DNA from: Halorubellus sp034808145 | Lineage (GTDB): Archaea > Halobacteriota > Halobacteria > Halobacteriales > Natrialbaceae | NCBI RefSeq assembly: GCF_034808145.1 | Contig: NZ_JAXHGM010000008.1 | Location: forward strand, 65,633 to 129,632 | Direction of reading: 5' to 3' | Length of the DNA: 64,000 nt | Shown here: one piece after another, positions 28,099-35,976 of the stretch | How the letters are laid out: each line of letters opens with the position of its first letter | How positions within the stretch are numbered: the stretch's first letter is position 1 | The notes under the pieces: model-generated | Database searches by the model: none | Told to the model about the DNA's origin: nothing | Seen by the model: only the letters and a program-made list of their open reading frames with translations | Translations under genes and position numbers: made by a program

Positions 28099-29540
28099 CC
28101 GTCCTCCTCCACACGTCGGACACTCATCTTGGGTATCATCAATACCATCGCCAGGAGCGGGCCGATGACTTCGCCGCAGCGTTCGAACAGGTAATCGACG
28201 ACGCGATTGATCTCGACGTCGACGGTGTTGTTCACAGCGGAGACATGTTTCACGATTCGAATCCGCGCATCGGGCCGCTTCTTCACGCAATCCGACAACT
28301 CCGTCGGCTCCAGGCAGCCGATATTCCCTTTCTCACCGTCGCAGGGAACCACGATTCGACTCGCGACGAGCAATGGGTTTCCGTGTTCTCGGAGGTCGCT
28401 GATGCGATTCACCTCAATTATGAGCCGACAGTCCTGGACGACGTGGCCGTCTACGGGCAGGATTACGTGTCCCCATCGCGACGAGATCAGCTGGAATACG
28501 ATTTCGAACAGCACGATGCCGAACACGCGGTGTTGGTCGCGCACGGCGCGTTTGAGCCGCTAGTCCCGCATGCTGAGTGGTCGCTTACCAGCGTTCTGTC
28601 CTCGTCCTCTATTGGATTCGACGTGGCGCTTCTCGGCGACGATCACACGCCTGCCTACGAGGATATCGGGGGAACGTTCGCGACCTATCCCGGCTCGACT
28701 GAGCGGACGGCGACCGACCAACGGGCCGAACGTGGCTACACTATTGTTCAGTTCGGGGCGGATGCCAGAGCAGGGGATGAGCGTGAAGATCGAGACGACG
28801 TGTGCCCCGCAGGGGTGTCCTACGACCGGATTCCGCTCGACACGCGCCCTCACGAATACGTGGATATCGAAGCGACCGAGGATCAGGACGTTGACGCGGC
28901 GGTTCGAGTGGAATTACAGGAGCGCAATCTCGAGGGCGCAGTAGTGGCAGTTCGGATCATCGGTGAAGGTGATCCAGTGACGGTCGGGCCACTCGAAGAC
29001 TTCGCACACGAACTGGGTGCGCTCGTTGCCCGCGTCTCTGACAGACGGCAGCGTGGGAGTGATCGCGTGGCAATCGACGTTTCGTTTGCCGACCCCGAGG
29101 ACGCGGTCGAGCGGCGACGGCAGACACTCGGCCTCAGTACCGTCGTCGATGAACTAGAGCAACAGGCACGCGCCGAGACCCCTCTCGATTCGAATCTGAA
29201 GGAGGAGGTCAAGACCGATATTGAGGCCCGTATCGAAGAGGAGGCAGAATCGTTTGCTCCGGTGGAGCCAGACCTCACTAAAGAGGAACTGCGTGAGCAG
29301 GCCGGAACGATTGGTGACACCGCTTCGGAGACTGAATCGACGTCCAGGGCTGAAGCTGCCGAAAGTGAGGGGGCAGACGGCTCTGATGAGTCAGTATCGA
29401 CGGACACCGCATCGGCTGGTGATGACCCGGATCCGGTTTCCTCAAGCGAGACAGCTGATGTGGAAGAGGATTCCAAGACTGAGGGATCGACTGCCGAGGA
29501 TACGACGGCTGACAAACAGGTGGGACTCGATGATTACTGA
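28095..29540 (+). CDS. mre11: Mre11-like nuclease (SbcD family)
   Basis: Metallophosphoesterase nuclease of 481 aa. ATG 28095 (MTVLLHTSDTHLG) is the true start; a longer frame from 28077 only reads through the preceding small gene. Metal-binding motifs run in order: SDTHLG, HSGDMFHD, AGNHDS, VAHGAFE and LLGDDHTPAY, where the usual GHxH has Asp in place of the first His. PGSTERT closes the catalytic domain. The C-terminal ~150 residues are extremely acidic and Ser/Thr-rich, normal for haloarchaeal Mre11. With Rad50 downstream it forms the ATP-dependent endo/exonuclease that opens blocked or hairpin DNA ends. Located in the same operon as the Dna2-like protein. Confidence 0.92.
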   Translation: MTVLLHTSDTHLGYHQYHRQERADDFAAAFEQVIDDAIDLDVDGVVHSGDMFHDSNPRIGPLLHAIRQLRRLQAADIPFLTVAGNHDSTRDEQWVSVFSEVADAIHLNYEPTVLDDVAVYGQDYVSPSRRDQLEYDFEQHDAEHAVLVAHGAFEPLVPHAEWSLTSVLSSSSIGFDVALLGDDHTPAYEDIGGTFATYPGSTERTATDQRAERGYTIVQFGADARAGDEREDRDDVCPAGVSYDRIPLDTRPHEYVDIEATEDQDVDAAVRVELQERNLEGAVVAVRIIGEGDPVTVGPLEDFAHELGALVARVSDRRQRGSDRVAIDVSFADPEDAVERRRQTLGLSTVVDELEQQARAETPLDSNLKEEVKTDIEARIEEEAESFAPVEPDLTKEELREQAGTIGDTASETESTSRAEAAESEGADGSDESVSTDTASAGDDPDPVSSSETADVEEDSKTEGSTAEDTTADKQVGLDDY

Positions 29541-29679
29541 TTCTCCCTCCCAGAATCAGTGGGGTGTCAGATCGGACATCGTTGGTAGGGCTCAACGCTC
29601 ACACTCCGATTTCGAACGCCGATCCGGAAGCTACGAATCGCTCGATAACTACGCCAACCAAGTCAACACCCAGAGCTAA
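29530..29679 (+). CDS. 49-aa protein between mre11 and rad50
   Basis: ATG 29530 lies inside the last codons of mre11 (11-bp overlap) and the stop is 3 bp before rad50, filling the whole 142-bp gap between the two genes. It begins MITDSPSQNQWGVRSDIVGR and is rich in polar and Arg/Ser residues with a helical end (YESLDNYANQVNTQS). The amino-acid composition, the tight packing and the absence of any other use for the gap support a real gene. No known family; possibly an MR accessory peptide. Confidence 0.6.
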   Translation: MITDSPSQNQWGVRSDIVGRAQRSHSDFERRSGSYESLDNYANQVNTQS

Positions 29680-29682
29680 TCC

Positions 29683-32349
29683 ATGCAATTCACACGCATC
29701 CAATTGGACTCGTTCAAATGCTTCGTCGACGAATCGATCGAACTCCAGGCCGGCGTGACGGCTATGTACGGAGCCAATGGCGCAGGGAAGACCTCGCTCC
29801 TAGAAGGTTGCTTCTTTGCCCTCTATGGGGCCGACGCTCTCCCGTCCGGAAAGAACCTTGTCGATGTCATCGAGAAAGGCGAGGACGAAGCGGTCGTCGA
29901 ACTTTGGTTCGAACATGACGGTAATCAATACCACGTTCGACGTCAAGTCCGTGAGTACGAGACTCAGACTGATCACGACGTCACGTTGACGACACCTGAC
30001 GGGCCGATCGAGGACCCTGGCCCCGTCGATGACGCAATCGAGGACCTGTTTCGGTTGGACGCCGACGCGTTCCTCAACTGTGCATACGTCCGTCAGGGTG
30101 ACATCAATAAGCTGATCACCGCAAGCCCGAGCGACCGGCAGGACATGATCGACCAGCTTCTCCAGTTGGGGAAGTTGGATCGTTACGAGAATCGGATGGG
30201 GATGACTCGAAACGGTATCGAGAGTGTGAAAGATGCCAAAGAGGGGACGTTGGAAGGGGTAAAGAGTGACATCGACGCGCTTGAAGATCGTGAACTCGAG
30301 CAGCAACTGGAACGTGTCGAATCGGAGCTTGATGAGATCGGTGACGAGATCAGCACTCTCGATGATAGAATCGCGCCGCTAGAAGATGAACAGCGGGAGG
30401 CCAATGAAGAGCTTGAATCTCTACAGGAATTAGAGTCTCAGATCAACGACCTCGAGACGGAGTATAGACAAGTACGATCCAACCTCGGCGAAGAGCGAAA
30501 GAAGCGAGTTGACTTGGGAAACGAACGAAATCAGTATGTGACCCAGATTGCATCATGCGAGTCAACCGCCGCGGACCATCTTGAGGAAACGTCGGTCGAG
30601 AGTCTTGATTTAGATGCTGTCAAGTCGCGGATCGAGGAGATTGATAGGCGCTTGGACCAGATCGAGACAGCTCGTGATGTCGCGGACGAGAGAGTCAGCG
30701 AGTTCCACGACGCTGTAGAGGAAGCCAAGACAACTGCTGGAGAGCTGGAGAGTGACGCTGACGACCTCGAGGGGACCGCGCAAGAGCGTCGTCAAGAGGC
30801 GGATGAGAAAGAAAGCGACCTGAGCGACCCCAGGGGGACGTTGGAGAACGTAGAGAGTGAGTTGGGAGACATCGAGAAGCGGTTCGCACAGAGTTCTACC
30901 ACTCGTGATGCTGTTGAATCCTACATGGAAGAGAAAATAGCCGAACTGGAGGCTATAAGGGGAGAACTGGAGGGCCTCCGGGGGAAGCTCAGAACCGCTC
31001 GCGACAGTGTGGGCCATGCACGATTACTACTGATCAGAGGCCGATGCCCTGAGTGCGGACAGGAAGTCGAAGATGCTCCCAATGTCTCGAGTTACGAAGA
31101 GGATCGCGATAAGGTCCGTCGCCTCAAGCGAGAGATTCAGGACAAAGAATCCGAGGTTGCGGCGAAAGAGGGGACAGTCGAAGAGGCCCGCAGTCTCGCA
31201 GACGCCGCTGGAAGGTACGAATCATTAGAGAGTCGGAAGGAAGACCTCCGTAGGGAGATTCGGGGTCAATCTGAGACGATTGAGGCCCTACGTGAGGAGG
31301 CCAATGAACTCGAAGAGGAGGCCACCACAAAACGAGCACGGGCGGCGTATAATCGCACCGCTATCCCTCACCTGGAGGCTTTGGCCGATCGAGCAGCTAG
31401 AGCACGCGCGCATCTGACCGACGAGATGGAATCCCTGGACACCGAACAGAGGGCGCTTAGCGAGGCACAAGAAGTCCTTTCGGAGGCAGACCAGAAACAC
31501 CGGGAGCGTGACCGGATCGACGAACGGCTGGAGGAGGATGTCGATCCGCAAATCGACCACTGGAGAAACGAGCGGGATCGAGTGGAATCCGAACTAGAAG
31601 GGACCCGAGAGGAGTTAGACCCTGGGCGCATTCAGCGGCTTGAACGTCGGCGAGACGGCGCTGCTCGGTGGCAGTCAGTACTTGAGCAGCGGCGTGCGGA
31701 TCTCGAATCCCGACAGGGCGAGCTCCGATCTGAGAAAGGTGGGATCAATGAAGCGCTTAATGAGCTCTCTCGAAAGCGTGAGCAACGGGATACCCTCTCG
31801 GACCAGATCGACCGTCTGGAAACGGGTATCCATCAGTGCGAAGTGGCGGAGCAGATGTATCGTGACCTCCGAGAGGACCTCCGGACGCGGAACGTCGACG
31901 AACTTGAACGACTCCTCAACGAGTTGTTCGACTTGCTTTACCAGACCGACTCCTATGCCCACTTTGAGCTCTCTGATTCCTACGAACTGACTGTGTACGA
32001 GAAGTCGGGAGAGGCACTTGACCCGACAGATCTCTCTGGTGGTGAGCGAGCCCTGTTTAATCTCGCCCTCCGGTGTGCAATTTATCAATTGCTCACAGAA
32101 GGATTGAGTGGCAGAGCACCGCTTCCCCCACTTATTCTCGACGAACCCACCGTCTACCTCGACGAGCAGCACATCAACGAACTCTCCGGCTTAATCACTC
32201 GAATGCGAGAGCTAGGGGTGGATCAGATCATCCTCGTCTCGCATCAAGAGGAGCTCGTCGACGCTGCTGGTGAGCGAATCGAAATCAGACAGGATAGTAC
32301 AACGAACCGGTCGCATGTTCGCGTCGAATCTCGCGACTTGCTCGCATAG
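29683..32349 (+). CDS. rad50: Rad50-like SMC-family ATPase (SbcC family)
   Basis: Protein of 888 aa, normal size for archaeal Rad50. The N-terminal ATPase half has MYGANGAGKTSLLEG (Walker A Lys36). Long heptad-rich coiled coils (about residues 170-740) are interrupted by the zinc hook CPECGQ (Cys455, Cys458) at their apex. The C-terminal half carries the signature LSGGERALFNLAL (about 784-796), Walker B PLILDEPTVYLD and the D-loop region HINELSG. It partners Mre11 in DNA end tethering, resection and cutting. It ends the operon; the downstream sequence is a gene fragment. Whether this is the only mre11-rad50 copy of the organism cannot be judged from the window. Confidence 0.95.
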   Translation: MQFTRIQLDSFKCFVDESIELQAGVTAMYGANGAGKTSLLEGCFFALYGADALPSGKNLVDVIEKGEDEAVVELWFEHDGNQYHVRRQVREYETQTDHDVTLTTPDGPIEDPGPVDDAIEDLFRLDADAFLNCAYVRQGDINKLITASPSDRQDMIDQLLQLGKLDRYENRMGMTRNGIESVKDAKEGTLEGVKSDIDALEDRELEQQLERVESELDEIGDEISTLDDRIAPLEDEQREANEELESLQELESQINDLETEYRQVRSNLGEERKKRVDLGNERNQYVTQIASCESTAADHLEETSVESLDLDAVKSRIEEIDRRLDQIETARDVADERVSEFHDAVEEAKTTAGELESDADDLEGTAQERRQEADEKESDLSDPRGTLENVESELGDIEKRFAQSSTTRDAVESYMEEKIAELEAIRGELEGLRGKLRTARDSVGHARLLLIRGRCPECGQEVEDAPNVSSYEEDRDKVRRLKREIQDKESEVAAKEGTVEEARSLADAAGRYESLESRKEDLRREIRGQSETIEALREEANELEEEATTKRARAAYNRTAIPHLEALADRAARARAHLTDEMESLDTEQRALSEAQEVLSEADQKHRERDRIDERLEEDVDPQIDHWRNERDRVESELEGTREELDPGRIQRLERRRDGAARWQSVLEQRRADLESRQGELRSEKGGINEALNELSRKREQRDTLSDQIDRLETGIHQCEVAEQMYRDLREDLRTRNVDELERLLNELFDLLYQTDSYAHFELSDSYELTVYEKSGEALDPTDLSGGERALFNLALRCAIYQLLTEGLSGRAPLPPLILDEPTVYLDEQHINELSGLITRMRELGVDQIILVSHQEELVDAAGERIEIRQDSTTNRSHVRVESRDLLA

Positions 32350-32362
32350 TGTTATCAAATGA

Positions 32363-32632
32363 ATCGGTCATCCGGCGGTCTCGGCCCCGCTCGTCGGTCA
32401 TGAGGAGTATGTCTCGGCACTCGACTTGGAGCACTTTGACGGGGAGTATATCCACATCTCGACGCAACTTCCAGCTGAGTATCGGCGCAAGTGGGATAGC
32501 CTCACCGTTATTGGAGGTGGTGCAGAGGCTGGATACGCCGATACACCCCTTGTCGCCCTCGACTGCCGGGACGACGGGAGCGTGCTCACACGATCACTGA
32601 ACCGGTCGCAACTTGGGCTCCGAGCGCTGTGA
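32363..32632 (+). pseudogene. Orphan C-terminal gene fragment after rad50
   Basis: The frame is open from the stop at 32360-32362 to 32632 with haloarchaeal amino-acid use (HPAVSAPLVGHEEYVSALDL, then YIHISTQLPAEYRRKWDSL) but has no ATG; a TTG at 32426 is the only plausible start. The even, well-conserved-looking ending (LTRSLNRSQLGLRAL) suggests the tail of a longer protein whose front was deleted next to rad50. Family not recognised. It might mark the edge of the inserted defence module. Confidence 0.5.
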
Positions 32633-32725
32633 TCGTGATCATTGAGGTTGTTTCTGTTCTAAGCATTAACACGAAATCGCCGAGGAAGAGTGCCTTGACG
32701 GGCTTATTTATTCCCGGTTCTCAGC

Positions 32726-34285
32726 TCAATTACCGGCCTCACGAAGCCGTTTATACGTCCAGTCTGTTCCGAGATTGAGGTTAACTGTGTCACCAATGCC
32801 GATTATCTCTTGGTGCACACACCCCTCGTTGTGGCTGATGAGCTTTGGGCGCATCTCCCAAGTGAGGGGATTAAACCGCATCTCGGCTGGTATACCGCCA
32901 CTCAGCCCGAGGACGAGATCCAACAGCCGGAGCTGCATCAGACCAGTGGCAACCAGATTCGTGGGCATCATGCTGATGACCCGGTCGTCATCCTCAAGAA
33001 CATCATCAACGCCATAATTGTCGGGTCCTCCCTGGTCGTTCCGTTCCATCGCCTGCCGAGCGGATTCGTCGTCATATGTCCCGGCACACCGCTGGCAGGT
33101 ATGTTCCGGACCGACGACAATCGTGGAGATAGCAGCACGCTCACCGAAGGTTTGATCTCCTGGTTCGACGTTGGTGTCGGTGCCGCCGCCGATGACGGGA
33201 ATGAGGTGGGCGTGGGAGATCTCGTCCAAGACGCGCGTGGCGTTGTCGGCATCAGTGGCGTCGAAGATGATATCGCAGTCTAACAGGTCGAGGATAGCAC
33301 TGTAATCAGGGTGGTCTTCGGATACCGACGCCTGTACTTCTCGTACCGTGAACCCGGGGTTAGTCGCGGCAGCTCGGGCAGTCCGGGCTGCGACCTGGAC
33401 CTTGGGGCGATGAACATCTGCGTCGACAGTTGTCGCCCCCATCGCCCGATTCAGATTTGCGTGATCCACGAGGTCGAAGTCGACTAAAACCTCTTCGGCC
33501 ACGCCCAATCGGGCTAGCGTTGGTGCGAGGATTGAACCTCCGCCTCCAAGCCCGACGATACCGACGCGGAGTGCGCTGAGACGAGCCTGTCCAGCGGCTC
33601 CCCAAAAGTTCTCGACGTCGATGCTGTCGTGAATCTCCATATCAGCATCGGTCAACGCGGAAGCTGCACCGGTTGCCTCAACGTCTGTGGGAATCTTTTG
33701 GAACCTGTCACCGAAGATCCGGACAGCGGACGCACGCCGCGTTCGAGCAGCATATTCGCTGTAACCTCCGTCACCGACCTCCTCTGCAACACTCGGCGTG
33801 TCAAACTCGAATGACATAATGGACCACCCCCCGTCCTCCGTGACAATGCCCATAGCGAATGGGCGGTCATCACCAAGTTTGCGGGCGTCTCGGAAGAGAG
33901 AGTCGCGCGCAACTTCCGTATCCTTTGCGCTAGGGGTGTTGCCTCCCGGCAAATGAGTGTGTAAGTACAGGAGGCCCGCTTCATCTCGTGCCTGCGCGAG
34001 CTCGCGCGCCCGGCGACTGTACTCCCGGCCGAAATCCAGACCGCCATCGAATTGGATGTCGCCTTGCTCGGGAGGAACGACCTCCTCGATGAGGTATGTT
34101 ACACGATTCTGCCCAGACGACGGCCGGAGGACGGCAATCAGCCCTCGCTCCGGCATCGACCTGAATCGATCATTCTCGAAAAGAAGCGAGCGGATAGTTT
34201 CGCGGGTAGCCTTGGTGAGTGCGACGTGGAACTCGTCAACTGTCGCCGGAGTTGCTGTCTGCTCGTCTTGGATGCTCAATCCCAT
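32726..34285 (-). CDS. JAB protease-ThiF/E1 fusion of a ubiquitin-like module
   Basis: Protein of 519 aa, last gene of a three-gene minus-strand operon. The N-terminal ~180 residues are a JAB/JAMM metalloprotease: a Glu-rich strand (IEEVVPPEQ) and YLHTHLPGGNTPSAKD, matching HxH-x7-SxxD. The C-terminal part is an E1/ThiF adenylating domain: RVGIVGLGGGGSILAPTLA, then DFDLVDHANLNRA, the NLNR motif of E1 enzymes, and IIFDATDADNATRVL. CQRC (about 405-408) could be part of a zinc site; the catalytic Cys is not obvious. Such fusions would process the Ubl tail and adenylate it. The start overlaps the upstream gene by 10 bp. Confidence 0.88.
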   Translation of the reverse strand: MGLSIQDEQTATPATVDEFHVALTKATRETIRSLLFENDRFRSMPERGLIAVLRPSSGQNRVTYLIEEVVPPEQGDIQFDGGLDFGREYSRRARELAQARDEAGLLYLHTHLPGGNTPSAKDTEVARDSLFRDARKLGDDRPFAMGIVTEDGGWSIMSFEFDTPSVAEEVGDGGYSEYAARTRRASAVRIFGDRFQKIPTDVEATGAASALTDADMEIHDSIDVENFWGAAGQARLSALRVGIVGLGGGGSILAPTLARLGVAEEVLVDFDLVDHANLNRAMGATTVDADVHRPKVQVAARTARAAATNPGFTVREVQASVSEDHPDYSAILDLLDCDIIFDATDADNATRVLDEISHAHLIPVIGGGTDTNVEPGDQTFGERAAISTIVVGPEHTCQRCAGTYDDESARQAMERNDQGGPDNYGVDDVLEDDDRVISMMPTNLVATGLMQLRLLDLVLGLSGGIPAEMRFNPLTWEMRPKLISHNEGCVHQEIIGIGDTVNLNLGTDWTYKRLREAGN

Positions 34286-34725
34286 GGGTACTCAAGACAC
34301 CTCCGAACGTGCGAAATGACCCGCTTGATGTCCTCCGATTCCGTGACGTCCACTTCGTCGGTGAACCGGCGACTCCAAAACAGCGTCTCCTCGGTGTCTA
34401 ACATATCCCGGAGATCATCGCCTAGATCACGATTCTCCCGGGTGTTGTCCGGATACTGACCGTCGATAGTAAGGCGCTTGACCGTGACGAACCCATAGTG
34501 GTCACCGTCGAGGCCCCGCCGGTCGAACCGGTGGTAGATGACTGTCTCGTCCTGGTCGTAGTCTGGACCCAACCGGTCAAGGTCGAAGGTGCCCAGCCGG
34601 ACAAAAATGTAGTTACCTCCATCGTCCGCAGCTGGTGCCACCTCTTCATACTCGGACTCTAGGGCGGTAAGGCCCTTTAGGAGGTCGCTCTCCACCGCAG
34701 TGACGTCGAAAGCAGAGGCGTTCAT
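34276..34725 (-). CDS. E2-like protein (Prok-E2_E type, divergent)
   Basis: Protein of 149 aa from ATG 34725, one base after the Ubl stop; a longer frame from 34761 would run back into the Ubl gene. The pattern DLLKGLTALESEYEEV, YIFVRLGTFDLDRLGPDYD, YGFVTVKRLTIDG and the terminal helix ESEDIKRVISHVRRCLEY resembles the E2 family E proteins that accompany multiubiquitin genes. The only Cys is near the C-terminus (VRRCLEY), and no conventional E2 active-site Cys or His is visible. It could be a catalytically different or purely structural E2. The assignment leans on the neighbours: Ubl upstream, JAB-E1 downstream. Confidence 0.6.
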   Translation of the reverse strand: MNASAFDVTAVESDLLKGLTALESEYEEVAPAADDGGNYIFVRLGTFDLDRLGPDYDQDETVIYHRFDRRGLDGDHYGFVTVKRLTIDGQYPDNTRENRDLGDDLRDMLDTEETLFWSRRFTDEVDVTESEDIKRVISHVRRCLEYPWD

Positions 34726-34726
34726 C

Positions 34727-35017
34727 TCAGATGTAACCACCCGGCGGAACATCAATCTCAAAATGACGCCGGTGTGGCTCCGTCAGGTCGACTTCCTCGT
34801 CGGCGTCGAATTTCTCGTCGACGGGGCCGTTAGGACCCCGGAGCGCGTCGAGTTTGGCGTCGTCATCAACTTGCTCTTCTGCGACGAGGAAGAGCTCGCT
34901 TGCCTTCACGATGTTCTCCTCGAACTTGTCGTCAATGCCGTCTACGGTGACTGGGTGGACTGCATTACTGTGTTCTTTGGCCGGTCCTCCATTCGTCTCG
35001 TTGTTATCGGAGCTCAT
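34727..35017 (-). CDS. Ubiquitin-like protein (multiubiquitin-domain type, single copy)
   Basis: Protein of 96 aa, first gene of the Ubl operon. A short polar N-terminus is followed by one beta-grasp-like unit: VTVDGIDDKFEENIVKASEL, FLVAEEQ, DEEVDLTEPHRRHFEIDV. This order of strand, helix and a final 'V-D-L ... F.. .. V' strand is typical of the multiubiquitin (Multi_ubiq) family. It ends PPGGYI, so a Gly-Gly lies two residues from the C-terminus. That fits a pro-form needing removal of Tyr-Ile, which the linked JAB domain could do. Target proteins are unknown. Confidence 0.8.
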   Translation of the reverse strand: MSSDNNETNGGPAKEHSNAVHPVTVDGIDDKFEENIVKASELFLVAEEQVDDDAKLDALRGPNGPVDEKFDADEEVDLTEPHRRHFEIDVPPGGYI

Positions 35018-35040
35018 CTACAAGCATCTATTTCCCCCAG

Positions 35041-35050
35041 ACGTATAAAT
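35041..35050 (-). promoter_or_regulatory. TATA-like element upstream of the Ubl operon
   Basis: On the minus strand ATTTATACGT, with its TATA centre about 29 bp before the ATG at 35017. This is the spacing expected for a leaderless haloarchaeal transcript starting at or next to the start codon. Confidence 0.6.
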
Positions 35051-35108
35051 CTCTCGGATAATAGCATAGCGATGAGCCTATTTGAACATCAAAGTGTGGA
35101 TAGGTAGT

Positions 35109-35460
35109 GATATCCCTTCCACTGAAGTAGATTATGAAGCGATGTCAGCTGACGAAACGTATCGAGTAGCGATTCTTGAGTCTCCCATCTCGGCGGAGCC
35201 ATCGATACAACAGGGGTCATAACAACGCTCCTCTCAGGAGATTGTGAGCCGCGCCCCCTCAGAACCCTCTGTCGATGAAGGCGAAGTCTGCGATGTGACA
35301 ACCGAACCCGTCGGCGATCAGGGCGACTGTATTTCGAAAGCGATCACGGGGGTACGTCGTGCTCGTTCCCGGCGCTCAACCCGATGACGAGCCAACAGTC
35401 GAAATCGAACAAGTTCAGGAGCACGTCGCGTTTGCGAGCATTGTCGATAGCGATCCGTGA
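35109..35460 (+). pseudogene. Broken TRAM-domain gene
   Basis: Three frame segments together describe a haloarchaeal TRAM protein: IPSTEVDYEAMSADETYRVAI at about 35112, ending at a stop near 35220; VDEGEVCDVTTEPVGDQGDC from about 35273; and YVVLVPGAQPDDEP...VEIEQVQEHVAFASIV after a one-base shift near 35350. TRAM proteins bind RNA and are highly duplicated in haloarchaea, where they are thought to act like cold-shock proteins. At least one stop and one frameshift make this copy non-functional unless the sequence has errors. Confidence 0.7.
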
Positions 35461-35546
35461 GCACTCTAACGTGTTGTCCCTTCTGTGGATCGGGCTTCTT
35501 CTCGGTAAACCATCGGTGTGAGAAGGCTCCGTTCGCGTTTGTCTGA
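35457..35546 (+). CDS. 29-aa zinc-knuckle micro-ORF
   Basis: GTG 35457 overlaps the TRAM stop. It encodes MSTLTCCPFCGSGFFSVNHR and ends with CEKAPFAFV. The CPFCG knuckle and the HRC pair could bind a zinc ion, as in the many small CPxCG proteins of haloarchaea, but this is half their usual size, so it may be a remnant. Confidence 0.35.
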   Translation: MSTLTCCPFCGSGFFSVNHRCEKAPFAFV

Positions 35547-35588
35547 TGGAGGTGGTTCTGAAAGTCACGTTTTCTTCACGCGCTCGCG

Positions 35589-35894
35589 ATGGCACAACCT
35601 TCCAAAGCCGAAATACAATCTATGACAAAGGAACCGATTGAGGTACTCGACGACTTGGCCGACCAGGTCGCCGATGAGTTCGAGGCGTATAGACAGCCGG
35701 ACGAATTCAAGGATGTCTCGCTCGTGATCGAGAACAGCGACGAGGAACATCCGACGCTGATCGTCCACGTCGATAGGGAGGATGCGGAGTCCTTAGCCGA
35801 CCGTATTGATGAGTTCCTCCGCGAGCACGGTGCTCGTACTGAACGGGAACGACATTCAGCTACGGACGTCCGTGTGTTAGCGACGGTCGACTGA
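35589..35894 (+). CDS. Small conserved-looking acidic protein
   Basis: Protein of 101 aa starting MAQPSKAEIQSMTKEPIEVL. A helical N-terminal half (DLADQVADEFEAYRQPDEF) is followed by a strand (VSLVIENSDEEHPTLIVHV), a helix (DREDAESLADRIDEFLREHG) and a last strand (DVRVLATVD). I do not recognise the family. It is bordered by a broken TRAM gene on the left and a convergent T-run terminator on the right, so it is monocistronic. Composition is typical for a haloarchaeon, with no sign of decay. Confidence 0.6.
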   Translation: MAQPSKAEIQSMTKEPIEVLDDLADQVADEFEAYRQPDEFKDVSLVIENSDEEHPTLIVHVDREDAESLADRIDEFLREHGARTERERHSATDVRVLATVD

Positions 35895-35907
35895 CACCGC
35901 CCCTCCA

Positions 35908-35913
35908 TTTTTT
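35908..35913 (+). terminator. T-run between convergent genes
   Basis: A run of six T at 35908-35913, 14 bp after the stop of the 101-aa gene and before the convergent nucleotidyltransferase gene. Short T-runs terminate archaeal transcription. Confidence 0.45.
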
Positions 35914-35976
35914 GACAGACTGCAGGCACGCCGAAGGCCCCTATCTTCACTTCCGATCTACGAGGTCCCGACCGCT

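Noticed and set aside
34700..35107. Long plus-strand frame opposite the Ubl gene (135 aa)
   Set aside because: It is antisense to the tightly packed Ubl and E2-like genes, and the minus frames have haloarchaeal composition, motif matches and overlapping start/stop signals.
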